64,000 bases of DNA from Prunus persica. Taxonomy: Eukaryota > Streptophyta > Magnoliopsida > Rosales > Rosaceae. Under the pieces are notes generated by a model, which had not been told where the DNA came from, made no database searches, and saw only the letters and a program-made list of their open reading frames with translations. The stretch's first letter is position 1; each line of letters opens with the position of its first letter. The DNA lies in contig NC_034014.1 in assembly GCF_000346465.2 (NCBI RefSeq), positions 13,203,782 to 13,267,781 on the forward strand, in the 5' to 3' direction. Both the position numbers and the translations under genes were made by a program. Positions 11,197 through 22,574 of this stretch are shown in pieces.

Positions 11197-11775
11197 TCAC
11201 CAGTCATTATCGTTGCCTTTTGCTGGTTGGTGGCCTTGCTCTGTTGGGTGTGCACCGCTTGTGATTATTTCCTGTGCAGCAGACGGGGTTATGGCATCCC
11301 AGTCAATATCTTTGTGGACATCTGCAACGAACCGTCGGAATTTCTTAAAACCTTGGTTGAAAGCCACAGACATTGCCTGGCCTTGGTTATCGCCTCCTTT
11401 GTGGATGCTCAAAGATTCCTACGTAGCATCCTCCTCTGTCATATGCAAATCCTCTGATGTGTGCTTTCTTCTTTGGGCACAAATTCTCTGTTTCTCTTTT
11501 TTGTAACGGGCTTTGTTAACTTGCCAAGTTAAATAAGCCAACTTCTGCTCAGCTCCGACACACTTTTGAGTCCAATAATGGACCAAGGAAGAGTTGTGTT
11601 CCAATTTGTTCTTCATATCATTTATTTCCACAGTGGGATCATCGGAGTCCCCCTTGCTTGCGGAGGAGGTTGGAAGAGGCAGCGGTGGTGGTGTGGACCT
11701 TGGATAATCGGGGGCATATTCCCATGAGCCATCGGAGTCCCCCTGATTCGCTTTGGCGCTTGAACTGGTGGACAT
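11197..11775 (-). pseudogene. Small charged protein, MULE cargo A, one internal stop
   Basis: The frame starts at the ATG at 11775, runs 118 residues to a TAG near 11419-11421, then stays open in the same frame for about 70 more residues to 11197. The product is hydrophilic: a serine/proline-rich N-terminus, a basic helical middle (EQKLAYLTWQVNKARYKKEK) and an end containing FKKFRRFVADVHKDIDWDAI. That end resembles cargo B at 13614-14069, so the two are diverged relatives. I do not recognise the family. The single stop suggests recent inactivation, or stop readthrough that cannot be tested here. Confidence 0.5.
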
Positions 11776-13613
11776 GTTGAAAAATCGTCAGATTGGGGGA
11801 TTCGGCTGAAGGTTTGTGTGCAAAAAAGACGACTGGAAAAAAGAAAAGAGAGATGAAAGGTATGAGTAGCCCATAGGCATAAAACAACGTTTATATATTA
11901 TGTAAGGAAGTTTTCCATTTTGTCTTTTCTCCTTTTGTCCCATCACTTTAATATATATATATATATATATATTTATAAAGTAATCAAAGTATTTGATTTA
12001 GTTAATCACAGGAGCCTCACATGATTAGTAAAAATGTTAGCACACACTTGAATTTTGATTTATCAAGTTTGAATGAGTTCGTAGCAATTTGTGAAATGTT
12101 TTCCCGATTTTTGTATATTTAGTTATGAATTTTGTAAGAAAATAGCAATATTCATTTAAATTCACACGGAATGGAAGGATGTGGCAATGGCCACTGGCGT
12201 ACATGTGTGCACCTACTGAAGGGGGATGCGGTCAGCTGTTGCCATGTGTGTTATTTCATTATGTTTTAAATTTTTTAATGCAAAATGATTTAAAAAATGG
12301 TAATAAATAGGAGAAAAATCGGAAAATTACTTCCAGCTCCTTGTGCCGTTACAAAACTGGGGGAAGCTATAAATCATCCAAAGTGATTATGAAAACTCAA
12401 TTTTGTACTTAATTTCATCTGATGTGACAATACAGAGTGAACACTCCATCTTTGGAATATGGTGATAACTTGCTTTCCTTTGAACCGTAACATTATATTT
12501 TGTAAAAATTAGAAGTGTACTTCCTTAATGTTCATTATCTAATTTATAAGAACACAAGTATCAGTTTCATTTGCTTCATATATAATTGTTCGGAAAAATA
12601 TTTCTATATTTTCTCATTTCAATTGACAGACACAATATGGTTATTGTTATTTCATTGCTAAAATTATATATTTGAAACCAATAAGCAAACCTCTAAAATG
12701 CCAAGTTACGAATATAATTAGCTACCATATAAGTGATCAAATAAATCCTCAAACCTCAAAACTCACCCAATTACTTTAAAAAGGGGGAAACAAAAGCAGA
12801 CTTCCAAATAAATTTATTCAGCACTGTATTTACTAATATATTTTTCTGCATAGCTGCATTATTTTATTCAAATGACCCAAAATGGAAACCACAAGAGCAT
12901 TTACCTCATATATAAATATGCTATGAACATACAGAGTATGACTAAGTTTTATATTTTATATTAGTAGATTATATTGTATACAAATATTAAGCCACAGTAC
13001 TTATTTATTTAGTTAACTTCCAACATATATATAAACATTGTTATATTGTCTTCTAAGTATGTATTCTATATATTCATTATGTTGTCTTACTACTCTTTTT
13101 TCTTTTTCAACATAGTAGTTATATAATTGATTTTTATTCCCTAATGGGGCGGGCCATGGAAATGGCATACCCGCCCCCGATTCAACCCATTGCCATCCCT
13201 TCTCAAAAGAGATAAAGCCAACCCTTAATTACTTGATTACTATGCGACATAAATACCTGGATTATCATCAAATCCACCTCTGTTGTTTCTATTCCATGCC
13301 TTTTAGGCGTTATAAAATAACACAAACAAATATGTGATCAAAAAATAATATAAATAAACTTCATAAAAGCACAACAATTTATGTAGACAAAAGTACGCTT
13401 AAAAAACCCAAAACAGTTTCCCCATTTGTTTACAGTTGTCCTTCACATCTTACAGTTGGATACATTACCTAAGAAATATGAACACTTCAAACCACATTGT
13501 TTACACCTTCAGGAGCCCACACAAAATACCAAAAAACATACTAAAAATGAACCACACATTTGTTCCGAACAAAATACTGAAAACCCCCAAAATGAACTTT
13601 CTCCAGCGACGGT
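11776..13613. other. AT-rich MULE interior, no gene seen
   Basis: Very AT-rich. Holds a perfect AT microsatellite at 11951-11972. No ORF with family resemblance. It separates the two related cargo frames. Confidence 0.4.
11951..11972. repeat. AT microsatellite
   Basis: Uninterrupted alternating AT of about 22 bases. Confidence 0.9.
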
Positions 13614-14069
13614 TTACTCCATGGCGATCTCATCCCAGTTGTAGCTTGGGACAACACACCTTGCAAACTCACGGAATAGCTCAAACCCTTTGCGTGCTTC
13701 TGCTTCCCTCATCTGCACAGACTCATTCGAAGTACTGAACCTTCGAACACCTTTTCCTTTCGCAAGCCTAACCCTTACTTTCATTATTTGGACTGATCGA
13801 AGGTGGAATTTCGCTTTCTTTTTCTCCTTCCCCAATGTTTCTTCATACCATCTTAGACGTATCTTCAGGCATTTGCTTTCCATGATCAATGCATCATACC
13901 GCATCTTGCCGATTCGAGCTACATTATCGTGGTCCTCAGATGAAAAGTTTATGGATTTCGCAGCTTCATCAGCAACATCTTCAACTTTATTATTCCTTTG
14001 TGACAAAGGTTCTGCATTTTTTGCTGGAATTGTTATAAGTATAGGGGGGATTTTTGTAGGGGAACGCAT
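13614..14069 (-). CDS. Small charged protein, MULE cargo B (151 aa)
   Basis: An uninterrupted frame of 151 residues. The middle is strongly basic and helical (LRWYEETLGKEKKKAKFHLR); the end contains FELFREFARCVVPSYNWDEI. This matches the arrangement of cargo A at 11197-11775: basic helix, then F-x2-FR-x-F ... WD-x-I. There is no signal peptide, membrane segment or known domain. Position inside the MULE and the paired relative suggest an element-encoded accessory protein; function unknown. A spliced first exon upstream cannot be excluded. Confidence 0.45.
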   Translation of the reverse strand: MRSPTKIPPILITIPAKNAEPLSQRNNKVEDVADEAAKSINFSSEDHDNVARIGKMRYDALIMESKCLKIRLRWYEETLGKEKKKAKFHLRSVQIMKVRVRLAKGKGVRRFSTSNESVQMREAEARKGFELFREFARCVVPSYNWDEIAME

Positions 14070-14204
14070 TCTGAGTTTAGGCTTGTTTAGAGCAAGTGGA
14101 GGTACAATGGGAGGTAAAATACTCCTACATTGGTATTTATAGAGGAGTCCCCATTTTCATTTTACCCGCCAAAATGCCAATGTTGACTTCGAGTGGGGAG
14201 CTGC

Positions 14205-14720
14205 AACTTTAGTTACCTTGAGAACTGATGATGTCATATTTGCATTATTTGTATCATATACGATATTTTAATTTCCTTTACCGTTCGTATTTAGTATCAT
14301 ATATTTGCGAAGATGAAATTGTTGACTTGGTCATGTTCAAATGTAAGTTACCTTTACAACTTGTGATGTGATATTTGCATTATAAGTACCACAAGCACAT
14401 TTTTTTGTTTCTTTATTGGTGATATGAGTTTATATTTAGTATCATATTTCAGAAGATGAAATTGTTTACTTGTTCATGTTAAATTCAGATTACCTTCATA
14501 ACTGGTGATGTCATAAACACTGTTTTCATTTTCTGTACTATTAATGGTGCATTGATATGATATTTAGTTTCATACTTGGCTGTTAAATTATTCACATGGT
14601 CATGTTAAAATGCAACGAATTTTATCTCCATAAGTACTGATGTGATATTTGCATAATCATTATCATAAAAAGTATATTTAATTTTTTGACTGTTGACGTT
14701 GATTATTAGTATCATAAATG
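14205..14720. repeat. Degenerate tandem repeat of about 136 bp, nearly four copies
   Basis: The phrase GATGTGATATTTGCAT or a close variant recurs near 14230, 14365, 14508 and 14639, with TAGTATCATA and GGTCATGTT at fixed offsets after it. Steps are 135, 143 and 131 bp. Confidence 0.7.
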
Positions 14721-14901
14721 CGAACATCCACGAGGTGTACCTAAGCATGAAGCCGCGAGAAGACCATTTTGCCGCCAAAACCTGGATCATCAAGCTGTGT
14801 GAATTGTCCTATCAGTCACATCGGTTGGGAAATGAAGCCAATAATACATGATCTAAACCCAAGTTGTCTTCGTCCATAGTTTAGAAGACGACGGTTTGTT
14901 C

Positions 14902-14906
14902 CAATA
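14902..14906. repeat. Target site duplication CAATA (left)
   Basis: CAATA precedes the left LTR and is repeated at 20982-20986 directly after the right LTR. Confidence 0.95.
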
Positions 14907-15425
14907 TGTTTGTACCATAACTGACCGAGCAACTAGCTAGGCTAGATCATTCGAGTGCCATGCTTTGAGAGGTCATCACCTTAGCCAAAGAAGCATCACC
15001 ACAAATCACAACTCTAAGCAAAGCAAGAGGAGTCCCACATCGGAAAACTACATGAGATGAAGACTCCCCCTCACCTATAAAAGAAGACTGCTCTTTCCTT
15101 AGAAGAGGATCCGGGTCTTGGATCTAGACCCTTAGGCCTTGGACTCTCTCTTCTAGATCACTAGACTGGGCTTCTCACTTGTTATCTTTATATTTAGGTC
15201 TAATCCCCTTGTACAAATGTAAACAAACATTATCATAATGAGAACACCCTTCTCCGTGGACGTAGCCCATCATTCGGGTGAACCACGTATATCTTGTCTT
15301 CCATATGTTTATCGTTTGCCCAAATCCTCACACACTTGGTGAAGATCCTCACCTTCATCCATCATCCATCACACCTCATCACTAAGTTGGACTCAATCTT
15401 GGCTGAACCATTTTGAGCATCAACA
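14907..15425 (+). repeat. Left LTR (519 bp)
   Basis: Begins TGTTTGTACC and ends CATCAACA. A TATA box (CCTATAAAAG) lies at about 15075-15085. Confidence 0.95.
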
Positions 15426-15446
15426 GTTTGGCGCCGTCTGTGGGAA
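15426..15446 (+). promoter_or_regulatory. Primer binding site
   Basis: GTTTGGCGCCGTCTGTGGGA abuts the left LTR. TGGCGCC-type starts are typical of plant Ty3/gypsy-group elements. I do not assign the priming tRNA. Confidence 0.7.
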
Positions 15447-15600
15447 TTGACACAAAAGGCTTATGTCATTCTCCTCTTCTCCAATGCCCTTCGGCAACCA
15501 TACAATCAACGTCACCTAAGTTGCCGTTCGGCAATATCTTACTGGAGCAACAATGAATGCTAAGGCAACAAGATGATATTTCAAGGAAAAGCCGATCAGA

Positions 15601-16308
15601 ATGTGGCTATCATTTTGCACGGCTTGCATAGCCAAACCAACATCTCAATTCAAAGTGTCGTTCGGCACTTCTTTGAAGAGTAAAAATAGGGGACTTGAGC
15701 TTGTTCTACAAGCTTCACCATTCGGCACCCCTCCATCATTCGGCCCGTTTCCTTCGGCACCCCGCCATCCTTCGGCACCTCATCATCATGTGGTGCATAC
15801 GATGCCTTCTGCAGACCTCTCTGATGTGAGCGAGGCCTTCGACACCTCGCCTTGCATGGCTTGCATGGCCAAGCCACCATTTCAGCCCAAGGAACCACCT
15901 TTCAATCACGTTGAAAGAGTCTCAATTTATGGGTGGCCAAATATCCCAAGTGCACCAAGCATATCACCATGCATGGCTTGCGCACGGCCAAGGAAAAATT
16001 ACTCCACTCTGGATGCCCACGTGCATCCTCACCACAAGATAAGATTTCTCCTTACATATTCAACAATATGGTTCATGAATATCGCAATGAATAACAGCTG
16101 TCCGGGCCACTTTGAAGATGCCCCAATTTGGCAAATGCCAAATATTCCAATTCACCGACAACATCACTTTGCAGGGCTAAGGGGGCCAACCACCATTTCA
16201 ATCCAATGGGAAGTCCACGTGGTTATTATTTATTGCATGGCTTGCATGGTTATTATTGTTTGCATGGCTTGCATGGTTATTATCGTTTGCATGATTAAAG
16301 ACAACTAG
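15601..16308 (+). other. Open frame in the LARD interior, probably not a gene
   Basis: A 235-codon frame without a known domain. The composition (Pro, His, Met-Ala-Cys repeats) reflects repeats such as TGCATGGCTTGCATGG rather than a protein family. It stays open through repetitive DNA, and a gag origin cannot be shown. Confidence 0.3.
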
Positions 16309-17429
16309 CCGCAAATGCCAAACTCTTATCTTATATTTTAGTATATTCGAAAGTCTGAAGCAATTCAAATGGCCAATCCAAACGGCACCCCCTCCTCCAA
16401 ACAGCAACCATATGCTCCAGAAATTTTTAATCCATATACTCTTTCATGGGCTACAGTTCGGAACTCTATACCAACAATTTTTAATCAAGCATTGGGAACA
16501 ACCAAAGATTGCAAGGAGAACTCACGAGCACATCCCTCCAATTGAACCTCACCTTGCCGAGGCCGTGAGGACTTGGTCACCTTGCCGAATGAACCACCAC
16601 CTTGCTTTGCCATGCATAGACCTTTGCTGCTCACCCCGCTTGCAGAAGCCACTGAGCAGCAAGGATTGTAACTCCTTGCAAGTATATACCCAAGCTTTAC
16701 AGCAGCAAAATCATGCCACTGCCCTTGCCGAAGCCTACAATGCCCAAGTGTCCAAAGCTTGAGACAAATCTCCTCCAAACTGCTAGACTCCAGGCTGTGG
16801 ATCTCGACTCCGAGGATGGCTCACGAAATCATCGCCGAGGGGATACAAGGATGCTCGTGGCTCCCTTTCCCAAGGCCACCTTCACAAAGATCGAACCCAG
16901 CTTCAGAGTCATGCCGAAGGGCTATGCGGAAAGCTACGAAAGAGCGCGCGCATGCACGGCCTCCTCCCGATTGTACAGCCACATTGCCGACTATGCAGCC
17001 TCCTTACCGAAGCCCAGCCTCTTGCAAATCGTCTGCTCCAATTCCTTGGTCCTCTCCGTCGGTACCCAAAAGCTACAGCCAAGTTCTCAAGATTTTTGCG
17101 GAACGGCAGGATCCTAGGCACGTCGCTTTCAAAGCCTTGCCAAATCTTCAAAGGCCCAGCTCATTTGCCATCAGTCGGTGACTTACCCATGCTTCAGCTC
17201 AAAGCCGTAACCACCCTCCCGAGCGAGATCTTGCCAAACACTTCTTGCCGATCGGCACTATGCTGATAAAACAAGCCCAGGTCCCAATATGGGATGAAAA
17301 GTCAGAACACCAAATGGCACACCCATTTGCTCAAGCCACCCAAGAGCATTGAGACACGGCCATCTCCATGCTCAAGCCACCCAAGAAATCCCCGACCTTT
17401 TCCTGCTTAGACCTGCCGAAGGTTGATCA

Positions 17430-19230
17430 CCAGCCACCATTGCCGAACGGCAAGGGCCGTGGATAAATTGGAGGAAGGCTCACGGAAGATCAGAGCTCCA
17501 ATTCTCCGTCTTGCCGAAGCAAGCCCACTTACAACAGCAACTCCAAACCTGCCGAAGATGTGCTACCGAACGGCAGGTCCTGTGGAGATCCTTGACCTTG
17601 CCGAAACTTTGCCAAACCCTCCCAATCCACCCTTGCCGAACGGCAAGGGTTGAGCAGATCCAATTGAGATCCTCGCCTCTATGCCAACTCCTCACCGCAG
17701 CCAAGGACAATGAAGAGGCCCCCGAAATTTTCCAAAGGACCTTGCCGAACGGCAAAGGTTGTGGGGCACAAGTACACGGCTTAGCAAACGCCTCGCCGAA
17801 GGATTTTTTGCAGCCTAGCTCTTGCCGAAGACACCCCACCTCTTGCAGAAACACTTGAGACCTCACGAAATTGGCCAAAACTGCCGAAGGCCTCAGCTCC
17901 AAGTTCACACCAAAACTGCCGAAAGCCTCAGCTCCAAGTTCACGCCAAAACTGCCGAAGGCCTCACTCCAAACACTCCTGCCGAAGACATCCGTGTAAGG
18001 ACAACAACATTACCCTCAACCCACCCTTGCCGTTCGGCAAGGGTTGAGCAAGTCAAAAGGTGGATTCGAAAAGCACTTACCTAAACGATCGCCGAAACAC
18101 CCAGACCTGAGGACCCAGCTCCTACCGTCCGGCACGTCAGCCCCTGGCCCTTGCCACAGCTCCCAAGTGCTGAAGCCAAGCCAAGCCCCTCCTACCACAG
18201 CCTCGAAGTAATCCCAACTCACAACTGCCGAACGGCAGGGGCTACGGGGAGCTATTTATCCTGCCCTCTAAGTTCCAAACCCTAGGAACTAAGTATGCCA
18301 AGGAGACTTGCCGAAGCCCAACTCCAAACCCTAGCAACTAAGTCAACACTTGCCGAAGCCCCTAGCTGAAGAGTGCCCAGACCAACTTGCCGAAGACACC
18401 ACAGGCACTACAAAAACTTTCAATCAACCATTGCCGTTCGGCAAGGGTTGTGCAGACAATAGAAGGCCCAGCTCCAACTAAGGCTCGGCTCCAAAACAAA
18501 CTCCTAAGGCCAAGCTCCGTACATAAGCTTGGAGGCCCACGAAGTTGCGCCACGCCTCCTTTTTACCAAAGGCCCAAACCCAACCTCCTTCCAAGAAAGA
18601 TCTTGCTGAACACAAACTAAAAAAAAAAAAAAAAAAAAAAAAAAAGCCTTGCCGAACGGCAGGCACTATGCAGAAGGAATAAAGGGACTCGTAAAGTCCT
18701 CCCCAGGACACCTTTGCCGAAGCTTTAAGGCCCTAGCCCCCTACTGAAGGTACTTAGGCCCTAGAGAAAATCATTCCTACTGGACCATGCCGAACGGCAA
18801 GGTCCATGCTCAGGCCATGGCTTACATCACGACAGATTTCTCTTGCCTAACCCCTTGCAGCTCAGCTTCACAGAGCACAAACCCCAGGCCTTTGCCAAAG
18901 CCCAGCTCATGAGGCTCACGTACCAAGAACTTGGAAACTTGCAGGATCAAGCCCTTCAAGTTCTTGTCGAAGCCTTGAAGGCCCAGCTCCAAGGACCAGC
19001 CCTTGTCAAAGCCCAACTTGCGCAGTCTTGGCCCCCCTTGCCGATCGACAATGGTCATGTACATGGCCCACTTGCCAAGCGCTCACTACTTGCCTCAACT
19101 CTCCACACCTGGGTTCACACAAGTTCAAGCGACCCAGCCTCCTTGCCAAAAGCCCAAACTTTGGCCACCATGGTCCCAGCCTCTTGCTATACGCCAAGCC
19201 AACTATGGTACCCTTGCCGAACGAAAAGGG
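17430..19230. repeat. Recurrent palindrome TTGCCG-AA-CGGCAA in the LARD
   Basis: The near-perfect palindrome CTTGCCGAACGGCAAG or its other-strand form recurs at about 17441, 17634, 17742, 18026, 18224, 18430, 18649 and 18787, with decayed copies near 17551 and 19215. Another copy lies near 15521. Between them the half-site CTTGCCGAAG is very frequent. Each copy could form a 6-8-bp stem with a 2-base loop or bind a dimeric protein. Confidence 0.7.
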
Positions 19231-19429
19231 ATTCGCTCAGGCAAAGTGATGTGCTAATGGGTCTCTCTCATTGCTGCAGCCAAGACCAGGCCCAGCCCCA
19301 CGTGGCCCAGTGCATCCTACTTGCCGAAACATCGGGCCACAGCCACAAGGTACCTAAAAAAAAAAAAAAAAAAAAGAAGCTATTATTATTATTATTTCTT
19401 CAAATAATAATAAAAAAATGCATTCTTGC

Positions 19430-20300
19430 ATTTTTCCCTTCAGCACCCTTGTGCCTTCGGCATCTTCTTTGCCTTTGGCTTTGGCACCATCGTGCCTAGC
19501 CACATCCCCTTGCAACATGCAAGCTTTGTGTCGCCTTCAGCACCGGCACCCTCGTGCCTAACCACATCGTCTTGCGACATGCAAGCTTTGTGTCGCCTTC
19601 TGCATCCTTTTGCCTTCGGCACCCCCGTGCCTAGCCATATCGCCTTGCAACATGCAAGCTTTGTGTTGCCTTCGGCACCCTCGTGCCTAGCCACATCGCC
19701 TTGCGACATGCAAGCTTTGTGTCGCCTTCAGCATCGGTACCCTCGTGCCTAGCCACATCGCCTTACGACATGCAAGCTTTGTGTCGCCTTCAGCACCGGC
19801 ACCCTCATGCCTAGCCACATCGCCTTGCGACATGCAAGCTTTGTGTTTTCGGCACCCCCGTGCCTAGGCACATTGCCTTGCGACATGCAAGCTTTGTGCC
19901 TTCGGCATCCCCTTTGCCTTCGGCACCCCCGTGCCTAGCTCCATTGTCTTGCAACATGCAAGTCTTATGCCTTTGGCACCCTTGTGCCTAGGCCACATCG
20001 CCTTGCAACATGCAAGCTTTGTGCCTTCGGCACCCTCGTGCCCAGCCACATTGCCTTGTGACATGCAAGCTTCATGTCTCCTTCGGCATTCTCTTTGTCT
20101 TCGGCACCCCCGTGCCTAAACACATTGCCTTGCAAACATGCAAGCTTAGTGTCACCTTCAGCACCCTCGTGCCTAAGCCCATCGCCTTGACACATGCAAT
20201 TCATATGCCTTCGGCACCCTCGTGCCCAACCACATTACCCTGAGACATGCAACTTTGTCCCTTCGGCAACCCCTTCACCTTCGGCACCCTCGTGCCAAGT
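19430..20300. repeat. Tandem array of 53-73-bp units in the LARD
   Basis: The phrase ACATGCAAGCTTTGTG recurs about a dozen times (19516, 19578, 19651, 19707, 19769, 19831, 19884, 19955, 20009 and on). Nearly every unit also has GGCACCCTCGTGCC or a variant, a 5-bp stem with a 4-base loop. Unit length varies by loss or gain of a CCTTCGGCA block. Confidence 0.85.
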
Positions 20301-20449
20301 TCTCTCCCTTCCAAATGTCTTTCTTACCCGGGGACTTGGGGGACTATGGGTAGTGCACTATACAGCTTGGAAGATGAATTATGGTGTTGCTCGGCCAGTG
20401 CACTTAAAATTACAAGTCCCCAACCAAGAAGTACCTTCTTACTTGAGAA

Positions 20450-20462
20450 CTTGGGGGACTAC
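20450..20462 (+). promoter_or_regulatory. Polypurine tract
   Basis: ACTTGGGGGACTAC lies immediately before the right LTR. A related GACTTGGGGGACTA string occurs about 120 bp upstream. Confidence 0.55.
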
Positions 20463-20981
20463 TGTTTGTACCATAACTGACCGAGCAACTAGCTAGGCTA
20501 GATCATTCGAGTGCCATGCTTTGAGAGGTCATCACCTTAGCCAAAGAAGCATCACCACAAATCACAACTCTAAGCAAAGCAAGAGGAGTCCCACATCGGA
20601 AAACTACATGAGATGAAGACTCCCCCTCACCTATAAAAGAAGACTGCTCTTTCCTTAGAAGAGGATCCGGGTCTTGGATCTAGACCCTTAGGCCTTGGAC
20701 TCTCTCTTCTAGATCACTAGACTGGGCTTCTCACTTGTTATCTTTATATTTGGGTCTAATCCCCTTGTACAAATGTAAACAAACATTATCATAATGAGAA
20801 CACCCTTCTCCGTGGACGTAGCCCATCATTCGGGTGAACCACGTATATCTTGTCTTCCATATGTTTATCGTTTGCCCAAATCCTCACACACTTGGTGAAG
20901 ATCCTCACCTTCATCCATCATCCATCACACCTCATCACTAAGTTGGACTCAATCTTGGCTGAACCATTTTGAGCATCAACA
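20463..20981 (+). repeat. Right LTR (519 bp)
   Basis: Same length and ends as the left LTR, with one visible base difference. Followed by the target duplication CAATA at 20982-20986. Confidence 0.95.
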
Positions 20982-21071
20982 CAATATATACCTTTCTTCC
21001 TGATTTGTTCAGACACATCGTTTATTATTCCTCCATATACCTTTTGCACTCCCTCTTCTCCAACAACCCAG

Positions 21072-21780
21072 ATGGACATCCCAGACTTGGCATGGTTTAA
21101 GGTGCTGCTTTTGATTGGAAAGCACTCCTCTGAAGATCTGTACAGCATGGCGGGGACATGCAAGTTATTTGAAGAAATGTTGAATGATCCTCAGGTTTGG
21201 TGAACCGTGTCTGTAGAGAAGTACCAGTGGCATCCTAACTGGTACGGGTTTTATCAAGAGAAACTTGTTGAGTTCTTGCACAAGTGCAAGGAACACAACA
21301 ATCCAGAAATCATTTACAGAGAAGCTGTAACTCAATTCTTCATATTCAAAGATGATGAGGCTGTCAAAAACTTCTGGGTGGAGGCTAAGGCAGGGCATAT
21401 GGAATTCGGCTACATTGTTGGCTTGCTAAGGCTGGTGAACCCTACAAAGGGCGAAGAGGATGCGATGTAATTTTTGTGCCATCTAAGCAAAACGAAGAAA
21501 ATTGACATTCAAGCATGCAGGGCATCAATTATGAATTGACTGATGAGGTATACAATTTCGGGTATGGTGACTCCTCAAACTCTTGCAAAGTTTACTGCTA
21601 ATAGAAAAATTTTTCTTAACTGCGTTAACTGTGAGGGTAATCGGGAGTGGTATTTCTCATGGGACTTGGCGGGCGACTACTCTGACACGGTAGTTGCCTA
21701 GAACAGCTGTGAACCCTGCAAATGGAAGAGGGAGCTGTACTGCTTCCAGCACAAACTCCGTAGGGAGACCTGTTGGATTT
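21072..21780 (+). pseudogene. F-box At1g67623-like pseudogene
   Basis: From the ATG at 21072 the frame gives an F-box-like start (DLAWFKVLLLIGKHSSEDLY, then CKLFEE), a TGA at 21201 where arginine is expected, then the family region with HPNWYGFYQEKLVEFLHKCK, IYREAVTQFFIF and an A-x2-GH-x2-FGYIVGL segment. It stops at 21470. Cys-x2-Cys-containing C-terminal remnants continue in another frame at about 21560-21700. The family (putative F-box At1g67623/At2g35280) would act as an SCF substrate adaptor with a Sel1-like C-terminal part. Two breaks make this inactive. It lies 90 bp downstream of the LARD, which may have cut off its original 5' region. Confidence 0.7.
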
Positions 21781-22574
21781 AATCAATTAAATATCCATGG
21801 TATGATATGTGTATTAAGGTGTGTTTTGGGTTTTGTTTGTTTTTATTTACAGGGGAAGTTTACCTTCTGTTTAATGTTTTTAATTCAAGGTCTGTTTATA
21901 GTAATGTTGCAGACGTTTGTGGTTTTAAGTCCTGTTATGGTTTGAAGGTCTGTTTTTGTAGTCGGTGCACTTTTAAGATCCAATTTAAGTACAGGTTTGT
22001 AGATGTTTGTGTTCCATAGACCTTTGTAGCTTGCGTACATATGTTTTGGATGGTTTTGGGTCCTATGGTTTGACTATGTGTTCTGAAATGGGGAATTGCT
22101 AGTTCCGATTCCCGAAGCAGTCATTCGTTGAAGATGATAGACACCCAAATGCCAGGGAGGTTGCGTGTTGTCAACGCATGAGGGATTATCCTTTCAGTCA
22201 GACCGGGTCTGAGCCATCCTTGATCTTCTAAGATACTTTGGTGATGCTTTAATTACGTTTTCAATTTCCCCACATTTCTTGATTTGTCCTGCACTTGAAA
22301 CTATATTTGAAAGATAAAAAATAGTTTAAAAAAGAAATCCGAAATTCTATTTTCACTAACATAATGATTTAAATATCGAATTTAAGGGGGGAAATAAGTG
22401 TTGGGTTTTTCCCCTTCACATTCGGAATTTGTCATACAATGTTTACAATTGTTGCAACCACAACAAAAATACAAAATTTCGATTCAATAATCCGGAAATC
22501 CCTTTTGACTAACAAAATGATTTAAAAAGCATATTTAACCAAAAACTCCTTAAGAAGTATAAGTCAAAACTACA
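21781..22574. other. MULE interior, no gene seen
   Basis: Noncoding AT-rich sequence between the F-box remnant and the 473-bp array. No domain or repeat of note. Confidence 0.4.

Larger units (their letters stand above)
14907..20981 (+). mobile_element. Young LTR retroelement without gag-pol (LARD-like, 6,075 bp)
   Basis: Two 519-bp LTRs with TG...CA ends, a PBS-like site right after the left LTR, a purine-rich tract before the right LTR and perfect CAATA target duplications define a complete element. The LTRs show one visible difference (A at about 15198 versus G in the right copy), so insertion was recent. The 5.0-kb interior has no protease, reverse transcriptase or integrase. It is GC-richer than the flanks and made of proline-codon-rich noncoding sequence, a recurrent palindrome and a tandem array. 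It must depend on proteins of another element. It inserted within the older MULE, just upstream of the F-box remnant. Confidence 0.93.

Noticed and set aside
15601..16308. Possible gag frame of the LTR element
   Set aside because: No gag motif, no zinc knuckle; composition mirrors TGCATGG repeats.
16412..19500. Many Cys/Pro/Leu-rich frames in the LARD
   Set aside because: Six-frame openness follows from GC-rich, stop-poor repeat text; frames overlap on both strands with no conservation visible.
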